A stretch of 64,000 bases of DNA from Lachnospiraceae bacterium (GTDB lineage Bacteria > Bacillota > Clostridia > Lachnospirales > Lachnospiraceae), in assembly GCA_910575075.1 (NCBI GenBank), contig CAJTCY010000005.1:124001-188000 (forward strand). The letters run 5' to 3'. The notes below the pieces were generated by a model. That model was not told the origin of the DNA. It searched no databases and was given only the letters and a program-made list of their open reading frames with translations. The translations under genes were made by a program, and so were the position numbers. Shown here piece by piece: positions 38,062 to 49,067 of the stretch. Every line of letters begins with the position of its first letter. Position 1 is the stretch's first letter.

Positions 38062-39684
38062 ATGTCCGTAAAATACGTCTTTGTCACTGGTGGTGTGGTT
38101 TCCGGTCTGGGAAAAGGTATCACAGCAGCTTCCCTAGGACGTCTGCTGAAGGCCCGTGGATATAAAGTTACCATGCAGAAATTCGATCCGTATATCAACA
38201 TTGATCCAGGGACCATGAATCCGATTCAGCACGGGGAAGTTTTCGTCACCGATGACGGCGCAGAAACAGATCTGGATCTTGGGCATTATGAGCGTTTTAT
38301 TGATGAAAACCTGGGAAAAAATTCCAATGTTACCACTGGTAAAGTATACTGGTCCGTCCTGCAGAAAGAGCGCCGGGGCGATTACGGCGGAGGAACCGTT
38401 CAGGTAATTCCTCATATCACTAACGAAATCAAAAGCCGTTTTTATCGGAATTTTACCACGGAAGATACCCACATTGCCATTATCGAAGTAGGCGGAACCG
38501 TAGGTGACATGGAAAGCCAGCCTTTCCTGGAATCCATCCGCCAGTTCCAGCATGAAATCGGACACGAAAATGCTATCCTGATTCATGTAACCCTGATTCC
38601 TTATATCAGCGCTTCTGGAGAAATGAAAACAAAACCCACTCAGGCAAGCGTCAAAGAGCTGCAGGGTATGGGAATCCAGCCTGATATTATTGTTTGCCGT
38701 TCTGAGCATCCCTTAGACCAGGGAATCAAAGACAAAATTGCCTTATTCTGTAATGTTCCATGCAGCCGGGTTCTGCAGAATCTGGACGTGGAATATCTTT
38801 ATGAAGCTCCGCTTGCCATGGAAGCGGAAAATCTTGCGCAGGTGGCATGTGACTGTCTTCACTTAGACTGTCCGGAACCGAATCTTACAGACTGGATCGA
38901 TATGGTGGACGCACTTAGAAATCCCAACAAAGAAGTAGAAATAGCGCTGGTCGGAAAATATACCGCGCTGCATGATGCTTATATCTCTGTTGTGGAAGCT
39001 CTGAAACACGGTGGAATTGCTGAACGTGCAACTGTAAATATTAAATGGATTGATTCTGAATTGCTGAATGAAGATAACGTTCAGGAAATTCTCGGACAGG
39101 TACAGGGCATCCTGGTTCCCGGAGGTTTCGGAGACCGGGGCGTAGAAGGCATGATTACTGCCGCCCAGTATGCCCGTGAACACAAAGTTCCATACCTGGG
39201 GCTCTGCCTTGGCATGCAGGTATCTATTATCGAATATGCAAGGCATGTCTGCTGTTTCCATGACGCACACAGCATTGAGCTGGACCCGAATACCACGCAT
39301 CCGGTGATTGCTCTAATGCCAGACCAAAATGGCGTGGAGGACATTGGCGGAACTCTGCGGCTTGGTTCCTATCCCTGTATTCTGGACAAATCCTCCAAAG
39401 CTTTTCAGGTATACGGCGAAGAAACCATACATGAGAGACACCGCCACCGTTATGAGGTCAACAATGACTATCGCTCGGTCCTCACAGAGCACGGAATGAA
39501 ATTATGCGGTCTGTCGCCAGACGGCAGGATTGTGGAAATGGTAGAAATTGTGGACCATCCATGGTTCATTGCAACTCAGGCACACCCTGAACTCAAATCC
39601 AGACCCAACCGGCCGCATCCATTGTTCAAAGGATTTGTGGAGGCTGCGTTAATAAACAGGAGAACTGCCCATGAAATTACCTAA
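38062..39684 (+). CDS. pyrG: CTP synthase
   Basis: Makes CTP from UTP, ATP and glutamine; 540 residues. N-terminal synthetase domain with [20 protein letters not shown] and [15 protein letters not shown]-terminal class I amidotransferase domain with [12 protein letters not shown], nucleophile Cys in [10 protein letters not shown], and His/Glu in [11 protein letters not shown]. The start at 38062 has GGAGG seven bases upstream; the earlier in-frame ATG lacks this. It overlaps the YibE/F gene by 14 bp. Confidence 0.97.
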   Translation: MSVKYVFVTGGVVSGLGKGITAASLGRLLKARGYKVTMQKFDPYINIDPGTMNPIQHGEVFVTDDGAETDLDLGHYERFIDENLGKNSNVTTGKVYWSVLQKERRGDYGGGTVQVIPHITNEIKSRFYRNFTTEDTHIAIIEVGGTVGDMESQPFLESIRQFQHEIGHENAILIHVTLIPYISASGEMKTKPTQASVKELQGMGIQPDIIVCRSEHPLDQGIKDKIALFCNVPCSRVLQNLDVEYLYEAPLAMEAENLAQVACDCLHLDCPEPNLTDWIDMVDALRNPNKEVEIALVGKYTALHDAYISVVEALKHGGIAERATVNIKWIDSELLNEDNVQEILGQVQGILVPGGFGDRGVEGMITAAQYAREHKVPYLGLCLGMQVSIIEYARHVCCFHDAHSIELDPNTTHPVIALMPDQNGVEDIGGTLRLGSYPCILDKSSKAFQVYGEETIHERHRHRYEVNNDYRSVLTEHGMKLCGLSPDGRIVEMVEIVDHPWFIATQAHPELKSRPNRPHPLFKGFVEAALINRRTAHEIT

Positions 39685-40903
39685 ACAAAAGAAAAGCAAA
39701 ACAGAATCAGAATCCACCCCTGGAAAATCCTTATCCGTATGGCTGAAAGATAACCGGCTCAATTTCCTTGCCCTGTTTCTTTGTGCCGTTATCTTTTTTT
39801 GTTTTTACTTTTATGTACAGACTGGAACCAAAAAGAGTTCATCCTCCGAAGGTCAGTCTTCTTATTCAGAATACGAACTTGCCACGGTTGTTTCTATCAC
39901 AGAAGACACCACGCAGCCCAGTGAAATGTTTGAAGGAAAATACACCGGCAACCAGACATTGATGGTAAAAATCGATTCAGGACAATACAAAGGAATGACC
40001 ATGACCGCCATGAGCTATCTTGGCGCACTCTACGGCACACCTTTGTCTGAGGGCGATCCTGTGGTGGTATCCATCTATACGGTTGACAATGCTGTCAACA
40101 GCATAACAGTCTATGAATACAACCGCACGTTTCATATAATATTGATCCTTGGCGCTTTTGTGGCAATTACAGTCATCATTGGCAGAAAAAAGGGACTTCA
40201 ATCCCTGCTGGGTCTTGCCTTTACCGTTATCTGCCTGATCTTTATTTTAATTCCGCTGCTGATGAAAGGCTTTCCTACGCTCATCACCACTTTCTGTGTC
40301 TGCGTGTACGTGGCAGTGGTAAGTTTCGTATTTATCAGCGGAGTAACCAAAAAATCTGTCTGCGCTATGCTGGGCACTTTCACTGGTCTTGGACTTGCCG
40401 TGATTTTCGGACTTTTGGCCCAATGGCTTGTAAAAGTGGACGGCATGCGCATGGGTGAGTATGTAGACGCCTTACTTCAACTGAAGCAAAAAGGAACGCC
40501 CATTCAGCTCAGCGGGCTTCTCATCGGCGGTATGATTATTTCCACGCTGGGCGCTGTTATGGACGTCGCCATGAGCATCTCTTCTGCCATGCAGGAGCTG
40601 ACGTCGGTCAACTCCAGTCTCACCCGGCAGGACTTATGGAAATCTGGCATGAATATCGGACGTGATATGATTGGAACAATGACTAACACCCTGATACTGG
40701 CATTTGCAGGAAGCAGCTTTTTGATGGTACTGTATATTTACAGCCTGGGGGTTCCCGTTTATGAACTGCTCAGCTCCACGCTGGTCGCTACAGAACTGGT
40801 TCATGGCATCGCAAGCAGTATCGGTGTTATCGTATCTGTTCCGCTGACTGTTTTGATCGGTACATGTTTCTATGTAAATAATTCTTCTGTGGAACAGAGA
40901 TAA
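39671..40903 (+). CDS. YibE/F-family membrane protein
   Basis: Multi-pass membrane protein, 410 residues. A cytoplasmic start and first helix (about 29-50), an extracellular segment with Ser-rich linker and a beta-rich portion (about 60-150), then seven or so helices including [20 protein letters not shown] and a conserved [20 protein letters not shown] loop typical of YibE/F. Function of the family is not established; transport is suspected. It overlaps pyrG, so it is co-transcribed, and the flagellin gene follows 38 bp later. Confidence 0.9.
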   Translation: MKLPKQKKSKTESESTPGKSLSVWLKDNRLNFLALFLCAVIFFCFYFYVQTGTKKSSSSEGQSSYSEYELATVVSITEDTTQPSEMFEGKYTGNQTLMVKIDSGQYKGMTMTAMSYLGALYGTPLSEGDPVVVSIYTVDNAVNSITVYEYNRTFHIILILGAFVAITVIIGRKKGLQSLLGLAFTVICLIFILIPLLMKGFPTLITTFCVCVYVAVVSFVFISGVTKKSVCAMLGTFTGLGLAVIFGLLAQWLVKVDGMRMGEYVDALLQLKQKGTPIQLSGLLIGGMIISTLGAVMDVAMSISSAMQELTSVNSSLTRQDLWKSGMNIGRDMIGTMTNTLILAFAGSSFLMVLYIYSLGVPVYELLSSTLVATELVHGIASSIGVIVSVPLTVLIGTCFYVNNSSVEQR

Positions 40904-40941
40904 ATCAGGAAAATAGCAACAGCCTGAAAGGGAGGAATTCT

Positions 40942-42390
40942 ATGAATGTCATTGCACACAACCTTATGGCCATGAACACGCAGAGGATGCTGCGTACGAA
41001 TCAGAAAAAATCATCTGCTTCCTCTGTAAAATTATCAACCGGATATAAACTTAATAAAGCAGCCGATGATGCGGCCGGCCTATGTATTTCTGAAAAAATG
41101 CGCCAGCAAATCCGTGGATTGGAGAAAGGCTCCGGCAATATACAAGACGGCATCAGCCTCATTCAGGTAGCGGACGGCGCTTTGGCCGACGTACACAGTA
41201 TGCTGCACCGTATGAATGAGCTGGCAGTTCAGGCAGCTAACGACACGAATACCAAAAAGGACAGACAGGCGCTGCAGCATGAATTAGAAGCCCTTACCAA
41301 GGAGATTAACCGGATTGGAAAAGACACGACCTTCAATACCATGCATATCTTTGACGATTTATATGGAACAAATGATATAAATGTTGGAGATGTCACCAAA
41401 ATGATCTCATGCCCTTCCGCAAATCTTGGTTATATGGCAGAGGCTCACCAGGTCAATGGCAAATGGTTTCCAGCATCCACCTTAGATTTCAGCAACATCA
41501 ATGAATCTAATATCGAGAAGCTGCATGAAAAAGGATTTTCTTTCTCCTGCAGCCGTGGATGCGAGGAAATATTTGATTTTAAATTTGCAACAGACGCTAC
41601 CCCCAGCAGCGCTTCGAACTTATCTGGAAAAGTCCATCATTACTATACCGTCAATATCAGCAACTGCAAAAACGGCAAAGAAATTATTGACACTTTGTTC
41701 GCATTTGTCCAGGCAAACCCGCCTGTAAACAACACAGGCGGAGAAATAAATAATAATATTGAGCCAGGTGATTTAGCGGTAAGCCATTCCAATAATATGG
41801 CCAGATCCCCCGATGGGACAAAACTGACCATTTATGCCAACACAAAAGTCGCTTCAGTGGGAAATTACCTCACATCCGGATACGCCACTGAAGAAGAAGC
41901 CAAAAACGCATATCCGTTGGACGGTTATCCCTACCAAAATGCCGGAGAAGTGGACTGTTCTGTAATTACTGCACTCAGAGATTTTTCAAATATAAAAAAT
42001 GAATTCAATATCCAGTGCAGTTCCAATGAAAAGAACCGCCAGATGATACGGACTAATATGATGAATGCAGATATTTTAGGTGTCAATGATCTTTACCTGA
42101 CCACGAATAAATCCGCCAATATCGCCATTGATTTAATTGCCGCGGCGGTAAACACCGTTTCCACCCAGCGCAGTGAACTCGGCGCATACCAAAACCGTTT
42201 AGAATATTCATATAACAATGTCACAAACGAAATGGAAAATGTACAATCCTCGGAATCCAGAATAAGGGATACGGACATGGCAGAAGAAATGATTGAGTAT
42301 TCCAAGCATAATATCTTACTGCAGAGCGGACAGGCAATGCTGGTACAGGCGAATCAAAATACTGCAAATATTTTAAACCTGATACAATAA
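40942..42390 (+). CDS. Flagellin
   Basis: Filament subunit, 482 residues. The conserved N-terminal D0/D1 helices (MNVIAHNLMAMNTQ, KLSTGYKLNKAADDAAGL) and C-terminal ones (STQRSELGAYQNRLEYSYN, RDTDMAEEMIEYSKHNILLQ) are intact. The centre (about 150-370) is a variable insert with the pattern SFSCSRGCEEIFDFKF and a Gly/Asn/Pro-rich stretch; this Cys-containing core seems common in Lachnospiraceae flagellins (from memory). GGGAGG precedes the ATG. The 38 bp gap after yibE/F contains no clear sigma-D promoter. No other flagellar structural gene is present. TLR5-region residues are in D1 but were not evaluated. Confidence 0.95.
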   Translation: MNVIAHNLMAMNTQRMLRTNQKKSSASSVKLSTGYKLNKAADDAAGLCISEKMRQQIRGLEKGSGNIQDGISLIQVADGALADVHSMLHRMNELAVQAANDTNTKKDRQALQHELEALTKEINRIGKDTTFNTMHIFDDLYGTNDINVGDVTKMISCPSANLGYMAEAHQVNGKWFPASTLDFSNINESNIEKLHEKGFSFSCSRGCEEIFDFKFATDATPSSASNLSGKVHHYYTVNISNCKNGKEIIDTLFAFVQANPPVNNTGGEINNNIEPGDLAVSHSNNMARSPDGTKLTIYANTKVASVGNYLTSGYATEEEAKNAYPLDGYPYQNAGEVDCSVITALRDFSNIKNEFNIQCSSNEKNRQMIRTNMMNADILGVNDLYLTTNKSANIAIDLIAAAVNTVSTQRSELGAYQNRLEYSYNNVTNEMENVQSSESRIRDTDMAEEMIEYSKHNILLQSGQAMLVQANQNTANILNLIQ

Positions 42391-42413
42391 GTTTCTCTGT
42401 CATTATTTATTAC

Positions 42414-42505
42414 TGGCAAAGTTCAATTCATAAATGCAATAAATTGAACTTTGCCAATAAGCATTTGTAAAACTACCTTTTGACACTTGAATCTTAGTTT
42501 ATAAG
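42414..42505 (+). repeat. Relic of the MITE-like palindromic family
   Basis: Perfect 15 bp hairpin arms TGGCAAAGTTCAATT (42414-42428) with 42442-42456, then ATAAGCATTT and ACCTTTTGACAC to a degenerate TTATAAG end. This right half matches the reverse complement of 20213-20256 at about nine positions in ten. The left terminal repeat has been lost. It lies 24 bp after the flagellin stop, so it may form a stable 3' hairpin on that mRNA. Confidence 0.6.
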
Positions 42506-42574
42506 CAACAAAATGGAAAAATAATGTACATATTCCCCGAAATCCACAACAAGGACGAGGTGTTCACTTGGAAC

Positions 42575-42624
42575 ATTTTGCATCTTTTTTGCCTACTGGC
42601 ATCATAGCATATGCAAAATTTTTT
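42575..42624 (+). terminator. Probable flagellin terminator
   Basis: ATTTTGCAT (42575-42583) and ATGCAAAAT (42611-42619) followed by TTTTT. A smaller TTGCC / GGCA pairing lies inside. It ends 234 bp after the flagellin stop. Confidence 0.55.
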
Positions 42625-42659
42625 CAATATTCATTTCATTGATTAATCAGCGATTGATC

Positions 42660-42705
42660 AAAACAGGCAGTGGCTCATATGAACCACTGCCTATCCTGTT
42701 TAAGG
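42660..42705 (-). terminator. Terminator of the 2041-residue protein gene
   Basis: CAGGCAGTGG / CCACTGCCT-type stem (42665-42674 with 42685-42697). In the minus direction it is followed by TGTTTTG. It lies about 65 bp after the stop at 42768. Confidence 0.7.
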
Positions 42706-42767
42706 GTGCTTATTTCCCCTAGAACTATCCTATTTCAAGTCAGTTCCTTTTTCAGGCTTATGCTGCA

Positions 42768-45700
42768 TTATTTTACAGTTACACTTATCGTTTTCTTCTT
42801 ACCGTTAAATGTCTTAACCGTAACAGTCGTCTTGCCTTTCTTCTTGCCTTTGATCACTCCCGTGGAAGATACTGTGGCAATCTTCTTATTCTTTACAGAA
42901 TAAGTAATCTTGTTGCTGGCCGTATTCTTAGGCAATGTAACTTTGATCTTAAAGGTCTTATTCTTCTTGATGGTAACCTTTGTCTTATTCAGCTTCTGAA
43001 TCTTCTTCGGCGCCGCCTTCACGGTTACTTTACAAGTTTTCTTCTTGCCGTCCACAGTTACCGTAATCGTAGCAGTTCCTTTCTTCTTTGCTGTCAATTT
43101 TCCATTTTTAACAGTTACTACCTTAGGCTTACTGCTCTTCCAAACTGCTTTTTTATCCGTAGCATTTCCTGGTTTCACGGTTGTTGTGAGCTTGAACGTT
43201 TCTTTCACGCCAAGGGTCAGCTTCGTTTTATTTAACTTCACGCTGGCTACAGGAACCTTCTTCACCGTTACCGCACAGACTGCTGTCTTCCCACCTGCTG
43301 ATGCAGTAATGTTGGCTGTTCCAGGCTTTTGGCCTTTCACCAGACCTGTATTGGTTACCGTTGCCACCGAGCTATTTGATGACGTCCAGGTAACTGTGCC
43401 AGTCACTCCTGCCGGCAATAACGCTGCCTGCAATTGTGCTGTTTGTCCCACATTCAGAGAAAGCGTGTTTGTATTCAATTGAATGCCTTCAACGGTCGTT
43501 ACTGGCGGCGTAGTCTGTGAAACCACATTGATTTCTGCCCTGTCGCGGACACGCAGACGGCGCAGGAAATCTCCTTCTGGCACTTCGCCCAGTTCATCAA
43601 TATCTCTGGAACCAATACCAATGGCAGTCACTTTATCGCCTTCTTTAATGGTCTTTCCTTCTGTACCAAAGCTGTTTCCTTTCGACTTTGTCACTGAATT
43701 CCAGATGTAGCCGTTGATATATACGCATGCATCATCTCCTACAGCATCTCTGACATAAATTCTGTCAATAATGCCTGATGATGGCTCCGTATGAATCCTG
43801 CTTACCGTACCAGATACTTCCATCAGCAATCCGATGTTCTTATCATCCATCGCATCTTTGCTGCTTACCTTTGTGGGCGCTACCGGCTTCGGCGTTTCAT
43901 CAAGAACCTCCACATATCCTCCGTAATCTTCAGAAAGATTAAGTTCTATCTCACCACAGTAATAAGTAATTCCGCCATGAACACGTACTCTCTGCCCTGC
44001 CTGATAATTACCGGAAAGCGGGAAGATATTGATTCCACCTGTAGCATCCTGCACATAGGTACAGTCAAAGAATGCTGTATTCTGGTCATATCCGGAAGTA
44101 TTTGCCGTCAAAATACCTTCTACTGTAAATTCTTCTCCTTCTTTTGCTTCCTTGGTTTTGCTGATATCAGTCACTGTATTGTAGTCTGTGCCTCGTACAT
44201 GAATATTTTTGTTTGCTGTTATATTATACTGTTCCTCTCCTACCTTCACCACATAGTTTATAGCCACCTTATGAGAACCATACTTCTCAGGTGTCCATGG
44301 ACAGGTAAGATCATACTTGCCTCCTGCTGCCACAGAAGCGTTTACCGTTTCATCTTTTACTGTTTCCTCATCAACAACAACCGAATAGCTGATCAGGGTT
44401 ACAGCAGCTTCCTCTCCATTGGTGAGAGTACTTTTAATCTTTGTCTCCTGTTTTTCTACTGGTGCGCTTCCATCTTCATTTGCGATCTCAGTAATGGCCG
44501 CTTTCACCTTTGTCTTGCTGGCGCCTGCTTCCGCTACCCAGATTGGTGCAGATACTGCAATGTCGCCGTCCGCCTGAACTACTTTGATATAATAGTATGG
44601 GCTTGTGTTATCCAGCGTAATGGTGAGATCTGCTGTATTTCCGCTGACTTCTTCTGGATTGTCTTCATTTAAAATTCTTCCGTTATCACCAATTACATAT
44701 ACTTTGCCCAAATCTTCCTGATCTTCATCACTCAGGCTTACATTCAAAGTTACCGTATCTTTGTCATAATTTTCAATAATGCTTCCCTGCTGATAATCAT
44801 CCAGTGTATAAATCATGGTCAGGTTCTGGTCTTCGGTAGAGTAAATCCGCCTCTGGTTCATAGCTTCATAAACTCCATCCTCCGTAAATGTATCAGTCAA
44901 TGCCACCGTTCTGGTCGGGCTGATGCTTCCCCAGCCGCCCTTATGGTTATCCTGTCCATTTGTGGGCGCTACATGCCATCCCAGAGACAGACACATATCA
45001 TAATACTCATAACTTGGGAAGTAGCCGGTTCCGCCAACTGCACCGTCGCCGTTTCCTACCTCAATCAGATTCATCACCTGGTCACGCTCTGGCGTTAATC
45101 CTGTAAAACTGTCAAAAAATCCGAACGTTGTACCTGGATGGTTAAACTGTGCGCTGATATTTCCATTTCCGGTAGAGGTAGCCTTCTTGCTGTCTGCATC
45201 CACCACCAGATCATAGAATGCCAGCATACCGGCATTGTTTGTCTTATTGTTCAGTTCTGTATTGTTTCTGGATACAATACCCTTGGAGTTAAAGACATTG
45301 ATATGTCCAGGACCGCCGGACCAGGTCATCTCATATCCAAATCCTGCTACAAAGTCTGAACTCTGTTTGTCATAGTAAGCTGCAGTTGCCTTTGCTTCCT
45401 GCCACAGATTCAGATTCTTAGAAGCATCTGCTTCTGGATAGTTCCCAGTACCTTTATTGATGGATGACGCTCCATCATCATAAATACTTTCTTTTGTTGC
45501 TGTGCCTGTGGTATCAAAATAATTAGAGTGATCTGTCACGATCAGGTAATCCATATTATCTGCATTGTTTTTCGCATGCTCATAAGCATTTTCCAATGTT
45601 CCGGAACCGTCGGAATATTCCGCCGTATGGGAATGGATCTGACCGAATTTTGCCTTATAGCCAGCTTCACCCACATAGAAGGACCAGCTTCTGGTAACTT

Positions 45701-48700
45701 TCTTGCCATCTTTTCTGGTAATCGTAACTTCTGCTGTATACTTGCCGTCTTCCAGAACAGTTTCCGGTGTATAACTGTATGTTTTTGCAGCAGCATCCTG
45801 TACCATTGCCAAATTTTCAGTGCCGTTAAAATTCAGTTTCGCCTCTGCATTTTCTCCAATATTGGCATATGTAACGCTAACCTTAGGCTGTTTATCCTCG
45901 CCAGTACCGCTGTTTGGCGCCGGAGAAACTGCCAGAATCAAAGGCTCATCATGAATGGCAACTTCTCTCGTTCCACTGTAAGGAACTGTTACATCGCCTT
46001 CCATTTTACTCTCAGCAGAAATTTTAACGCTCATATTTGTATGTCCAACAAGATCCGCTTTCGGAACTGTCACTTTACCAGTTTTAACCACCTGGCCCTC
46101 TTCTTTTGCTTCATCCATAACTGGTGTATAATTTTTCTTGGAGTTATCTTCAAAGGTAACTTCTGCTGTAACATTCGAAGGTCTTCCCATATCATCCAGT
46201 GTAAACGTCGCATCAAAATCTACATCCTGGTTTGCCTCTGTCAGAGAATTGAAAATTACTTTTGGATTTACCACATATCCAAATCCATATTCATCTTCAC
46301 ACTCTATAAACTGGAAGGTAAAGATTTCAGGCTGTCCTGCCTTAAAACTATAACCGGAAAATCCCCCAGAGAAGTATTCTACAAAGACAGGTGCATTGCC
46401 ATTATATCGGATTGTTGCGCTCTTAATGGTGATTCCAAGACCATCCTCCGTAGCGGTCAGTTCCCATTTATAATCGGTCTGTAATTCCGCACTGCCAGCT
46501 TCTTCCTTAGTCATAAGAAGCAGTTCTTCCTTGGTATTTGTCACCAGATATTTGCCCTTGTTTTCAAGAAGGTAATAATCTCCCTCTTTTGTAAGATTAA
46601 AAATCAATCCGCCATTTCCAAGAGAAAGTTCTCCATTTTCTCCCTTTGTTGTGATAGCTGCTGTCAACGTTGCAGCAGAACCGTCTACTGCGTCTGCCGG
46701 TCCGCCAATAATGCTGGCGCCGCTTTCATTGTAAATTACATAAGATTTTCCTGCCTCCGGCAGCTCCATCGGGGTTGGTTTTGTTCCTACATGCCCGCCA
46801 TCATTTTCTATTCCTGACGCATCCAGGAAATTAAATACATAAATATCTGTCAATTCGTCTTTTACTGTATATGCACAGAAACCGCTGCTGGGATAATACT
46901 CTAAATATACATCTGCACCGCTGGATTTAGCTGTACTGTTCTTGATCGTAAATCCGTCAAATTCTTCATTGCGCTGAATAATCCAATAACTTCCGTTATT
47001 AACTGTATTCTTTGCTTCTGCAGAGCGATACAGCAGTCTTGCGTTATTGTTGGTATCCAGGCTCAGATATTCACTTCCGCATTTAATCAGATATGTCTGG
47101 CTGTCTTCCTGCCACTCGAAGTGGAATACCGCTGCACCTGTTCCATCTCCATCACCAAAATCAGCTCGTCCGTCAGCCGTTGGAACAGCATCTAATTTAC
47201 TGGCAGCTCCGCCTGTCAGGAAATAACGCATAACGCCTTCTGCCTTTTTGCTGTAAATGAAATAATCTCCATCTTCCATCACCGGCTCACGGGGCGGTTC
47301 TTCTGGAAGTTTCTCAATTTGGCTTTCCTGTACCTCAATAAGCTGCATCTTATAGTTGCCTTCTTCACCTTCGGCAATTGTATGATATGCACTGTAAGTT
47401 TTCTTGTCTGGCTGATACTGCAGTTTGTTGCCTGTTCTTCCTATGTTTTCAATGTAATAAGAACCATCCTCCTGCTCTATCAGCTTCCATTTATCATGCT
47501 TTTCACCAAGAGGCGTACTGGAAAATGAATCGCCCATAGCAAGGTTTCCAGCGCCTGTATAAGCGCTGATGCTTACATTGCCGGATTCATGCGTATTGAC
47601 TTTCCATACCTCAGTTTCCATTACCTTATCGAAAGTGGTGCTCTCCATGGCTACGCCTGAATTATAAAATCCCTTGTATACAGAAGAAAGAGCCACCTTG
47701 TTCTGTGCATTGTAAATCACATAATTTTTAGTGCTGACGATTGGATCTTCTGGTCCTGGCCCTGGTTCCTCAGATCCAGTATTTTCTATCTGGCTTCTGG
47801 TTACCGGAAGCAGTTTCATCTTATAATCGTCTGCTTTCTGCTTATCCGCTGACGGATTGTAACAGCTGAAATAATTCTTACTTACATACCACTCCAAGGT
47901 ATGATTGTTATTTCCTTCAACCGCTTTTCTACCCACATTTACAATATAATAGGAGCCGTCTTCCTGTTCTTCCAGTGTCCATGTGTCGTTTACATCATCC
48001 AAAGGAGTGCTGCTCTTGTCTGCCGCCATAGACAGCTTTCTGCCATCCTTATAAGTAGCAATGGTTACCTGCCCTTCTGTCTGGGCATCGTTGATTTTCC
48101 AAACTTCAGTATCTTTGACAGTTGTAAACTTCTCTTCCAAATCAACACCTGCCAGGAAACTTACATTATCACTTGGATTAGAGGAAAGCGCTTTCTTATA
48201 TGCACTGTTATAAATCACATAACCAACAGGAGATTCTTCCACTGCATAGAACTGGAATTTATAAATATCTGTTGTCTTTTTGCCAAATACTGTGAATCCA
48301 TTATAGTATTCCAGAGACTGAACAGTATCGTTATATTTGGCATTTTGGTTATCAATAAAATAGGTATCCTCACTGTTTTCTACCTGGCTAAGATTCCACA
48401 AGCTAAACTCATTGGCTGTTTCCTCAAAAGTCAGTTTGTTCCCTGTAGCACCTGACGTGAGGTATAAGTTTTTCTCGCCGCTGGGATAGCTGAATGCATA
48501 GCTGTCTGACGTTTCTTCTCCGTCTGAAGGAGTGACTGTCACATTCATCCTTACTGCATCATCAGGAATAGCAATCTTCCCATCAGAGGGCGTAACCTTC
48601 GTACCAGCTAAACCTTTTCCGTTTCCGTTGGTCTTTGCAGTCAGAAGTTCCTTCGCTGACGTACTATACAGAACAATCTTCTTACCTTCTTCTGCTGCTT

Positions 48701-48893
48701 TTTTCAGGCCGTCTGTAGAAGTAACCAGTGTAGCTGTATCCAGGTTTTCATCTGTCTGAGCTGAAACGGTCCCGTCTGGATTCGTGTCAGCCAGGGCTGT
48801 CAGGCTCATCCCGTTGCCTGCGACTGTGGTCACAAACATGAAAAACGCCATCAACAAAGCATATAATCTTCTTCTTTGCCTTTTCTTTTCCAT
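42768..48893 (-). CDS. Giant secreted protein: lectin-like repeats, PHP/CehA-type metallohydrolase, Ig-like Big_2 tail
   Basis: 2041 residues. Signal peptide (about 1-36, basic start then hydrophobic core, end TALADTN). Residues about 55-880 hold at least four related modules beginning YVIYN or NYVIYN with aromatic Asn/Gly-rich text, like beta-trefoil binding repeats. Beta-rich modules (about 890-1070) precede a PHP-type hydrolase (about 1080-1500): GQIHSHTAEYSDGSG, TDHSNYFD, FNHPGTTFGFFD, GWHVAPTNGQDNHKGG supply His/Asp metal ligands as in CehA/McbA. An OB-like domain (about 1570-1790) and three Big_2 domains (1798-2041, very Lys-rich) complete it. No LPXTG or SLH motif. A phosphoester-cleaving wall or mucin role is inferred only. 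Confidence 0.85.
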   Translation of the reverse strand: MEKKRQRRRLYALLMAFFMFVTTVAGNGMSLTALADTNPDGTVSAQTDENLDTATLVTSTDGLKKAAEEGKKIVLYSTSAKELLTAKTNGNGKGLAGTKVTPSDGKIAIPDDAVRMNVTVTPSDGEETSDSYAFSYPSGEKNLYLTSGATGNKLTFEETANEFSLWNLSQVENSEDTYFIDNQNAKYNDTVQSLEYYNGFTVFGKKTTDIYKFQFYAVEESPVGYVIYNSAYKKALSSNPSDNVSFLAGVDLEEKFTTVKDTEVWKINDAQTEGQVTIATYKDGRKLSMAADKSSTPLDDVNDTWTLEEQEDGSYYIVNVGRKAVEGNNNHTLEWYVSKNYFSCYNPSADKQKADDYKMKLLPVTRSQIENTGSEEPGPGPEDPIVSTKNYVIYNAQNKVALSSVYKGFYNSGVAMESTTFDKVMETEVWKVNTHESGNVSISAYTGAGNLAMGDSFSSTPLGEKHDKWKLIEQEDGSYYIENIGRTGNKLQYQPDKKTYSAYHTIAEGEEGNYKMQLIEVQESQIEKLPEEPPREPVMEDGDYFIYSKKAEGVMRYFLTGGAASKLDAVPTADGRADFGDGDGTGAAVFHFEWQEDSQTYLIKCGSEYLSLDTNNNARLLYRSAEAKNTVNNGSYWIIQRNEEFDGFTIKNSTAKSSGADVYLEYYPSSGFCAYTVKDELTDIYVFNFLDASGIENDGGHVGTKPTPMELPEAGKSYVIYNESGASIIGGPADAVDGSAATLTAAITTKGENGELSLGNGGLIFNLTKEGDYYLLENKGKYLVTNTKEELLLMTKEEAGSAELQTDYKWELTATEDGLGITIKSATIRYNGNAPVFVEYFSGGFSGYSFKAGQPEIFTFQFIECEDEYGFGYVVNPKVIFNSLTEANQDVDFDATFTLDDMGRPSNVTAEVTFEDNSKKNYTPVMDEAKEEGQVVKTGKVTVPKADLVGHTNMSVKISAESKMEGDVTVPYSGTREVAIHDEPLILAVSPAPNSGTGEDKQPKVSVTYANIGENAEAKLNFNGTENLAMVQDAAAKTYSYTPETVLEDGKYTAEVTITRKDGKKVTRSWSFYVGEAGYKAKFGQIHSHTAEYSDGSGTLENAYEHAKNNADNMDYLIVTDHSNYFDTTGTATKESIYDDGASSINKGTGNYPEADASKNLNLWQEAKATAAYYDKQSSDFVAGFGYEMTWSGGPGHINVFNSKGIVSRNNTELNNKTNNAGMLAFYDLVVDADSKKATSTGNGNISAQFNHPGTTFGFFDSFTGLTPERDQVMNLIEVGNGDGAVGGTGYFPSYEYYDMCLSLGWHVAPTNGQDNHKGGWGSISPTRTVALTDTFTEDGVYEAMNQRRIYSTEDQNLTMIYTLDDYQQGSIIENYDKDTVTLNVSLSDEDQEDLGKVYVIGDNGRILNEDNPEEVSGNTADLTITLDNTSPYYYIKVVQADGDIAVSAPIWVAEAGASKTKVKAAITEIANEDGSAPVEKQETKIKSTLTNGEEAAVTLISYSVVVDEETVKDETVNASVAAGGKYDLTCPWTPEKYGSHKVAINYVVKVGEEQYNITANKNIHVRGTDYNTVTDISKTKEAKEGEEFTVEGILTANTSGYDQNTAFFDCTYVQDATGGINIFPLSGNYQAGQRVRVHGGITYYCGEIELNLSEDYGGYVEVLDETPKPVAPTKVSSKDAMDDKNIGLLMEVSGTVSRIHTEPSSGIIDRIYVRDAVGDDACVYINGYIWNSVTKSKGNSFGTEGKTIKEGDKVTAIGIGSRDIDELGEVPEGDFLRRLRVRDRAEINVVSQTTPPVTTVEGIQLNTNTLSLNVGQTAQLQAALLPAGVTGTVTWTSSNSSVATVTNTGLVKGQKPGTANITASAGGKTAVCAVTVKKVPVASVKLNKTKLTLGVKETFKLTTTVKPGNATDKKAVWKSSKPKVVTVKNGKLTAKKKGTATITVTVDGKKKTCKVTVKAAPKKIQKLNKTKVTIKKNKTFKIKVTLPKNTASNKITYSVKNKKIATVSSTGVIKGKKKGKTTVTVKTFNGKKKTISVTVK

Positions 48894-49067
48894 CTAAATT
48901 CTCCTTTCATTTCAGCCGCTGCCATCTGCAGCGGCTGATAAAAATAAGTAAAAAACATTAAAAATTGGTAAAATACCATAAAAAAGAGTAAAAAAATAGA
49001 CAACCCCTGAAAAATATTGGATAAGCATGGTCTGAGGGTTATCAATCAGATAGGGTTATCCTGTTTT

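Noticed and set aside
42414-42456. Flagellin rho-independent terminator at the first hairpin
   Set aside because: The 15 bp stem has no following T-run and belongs to the palindromic repeat family; the stem at 42575-42624 with T-run is a better terminator.
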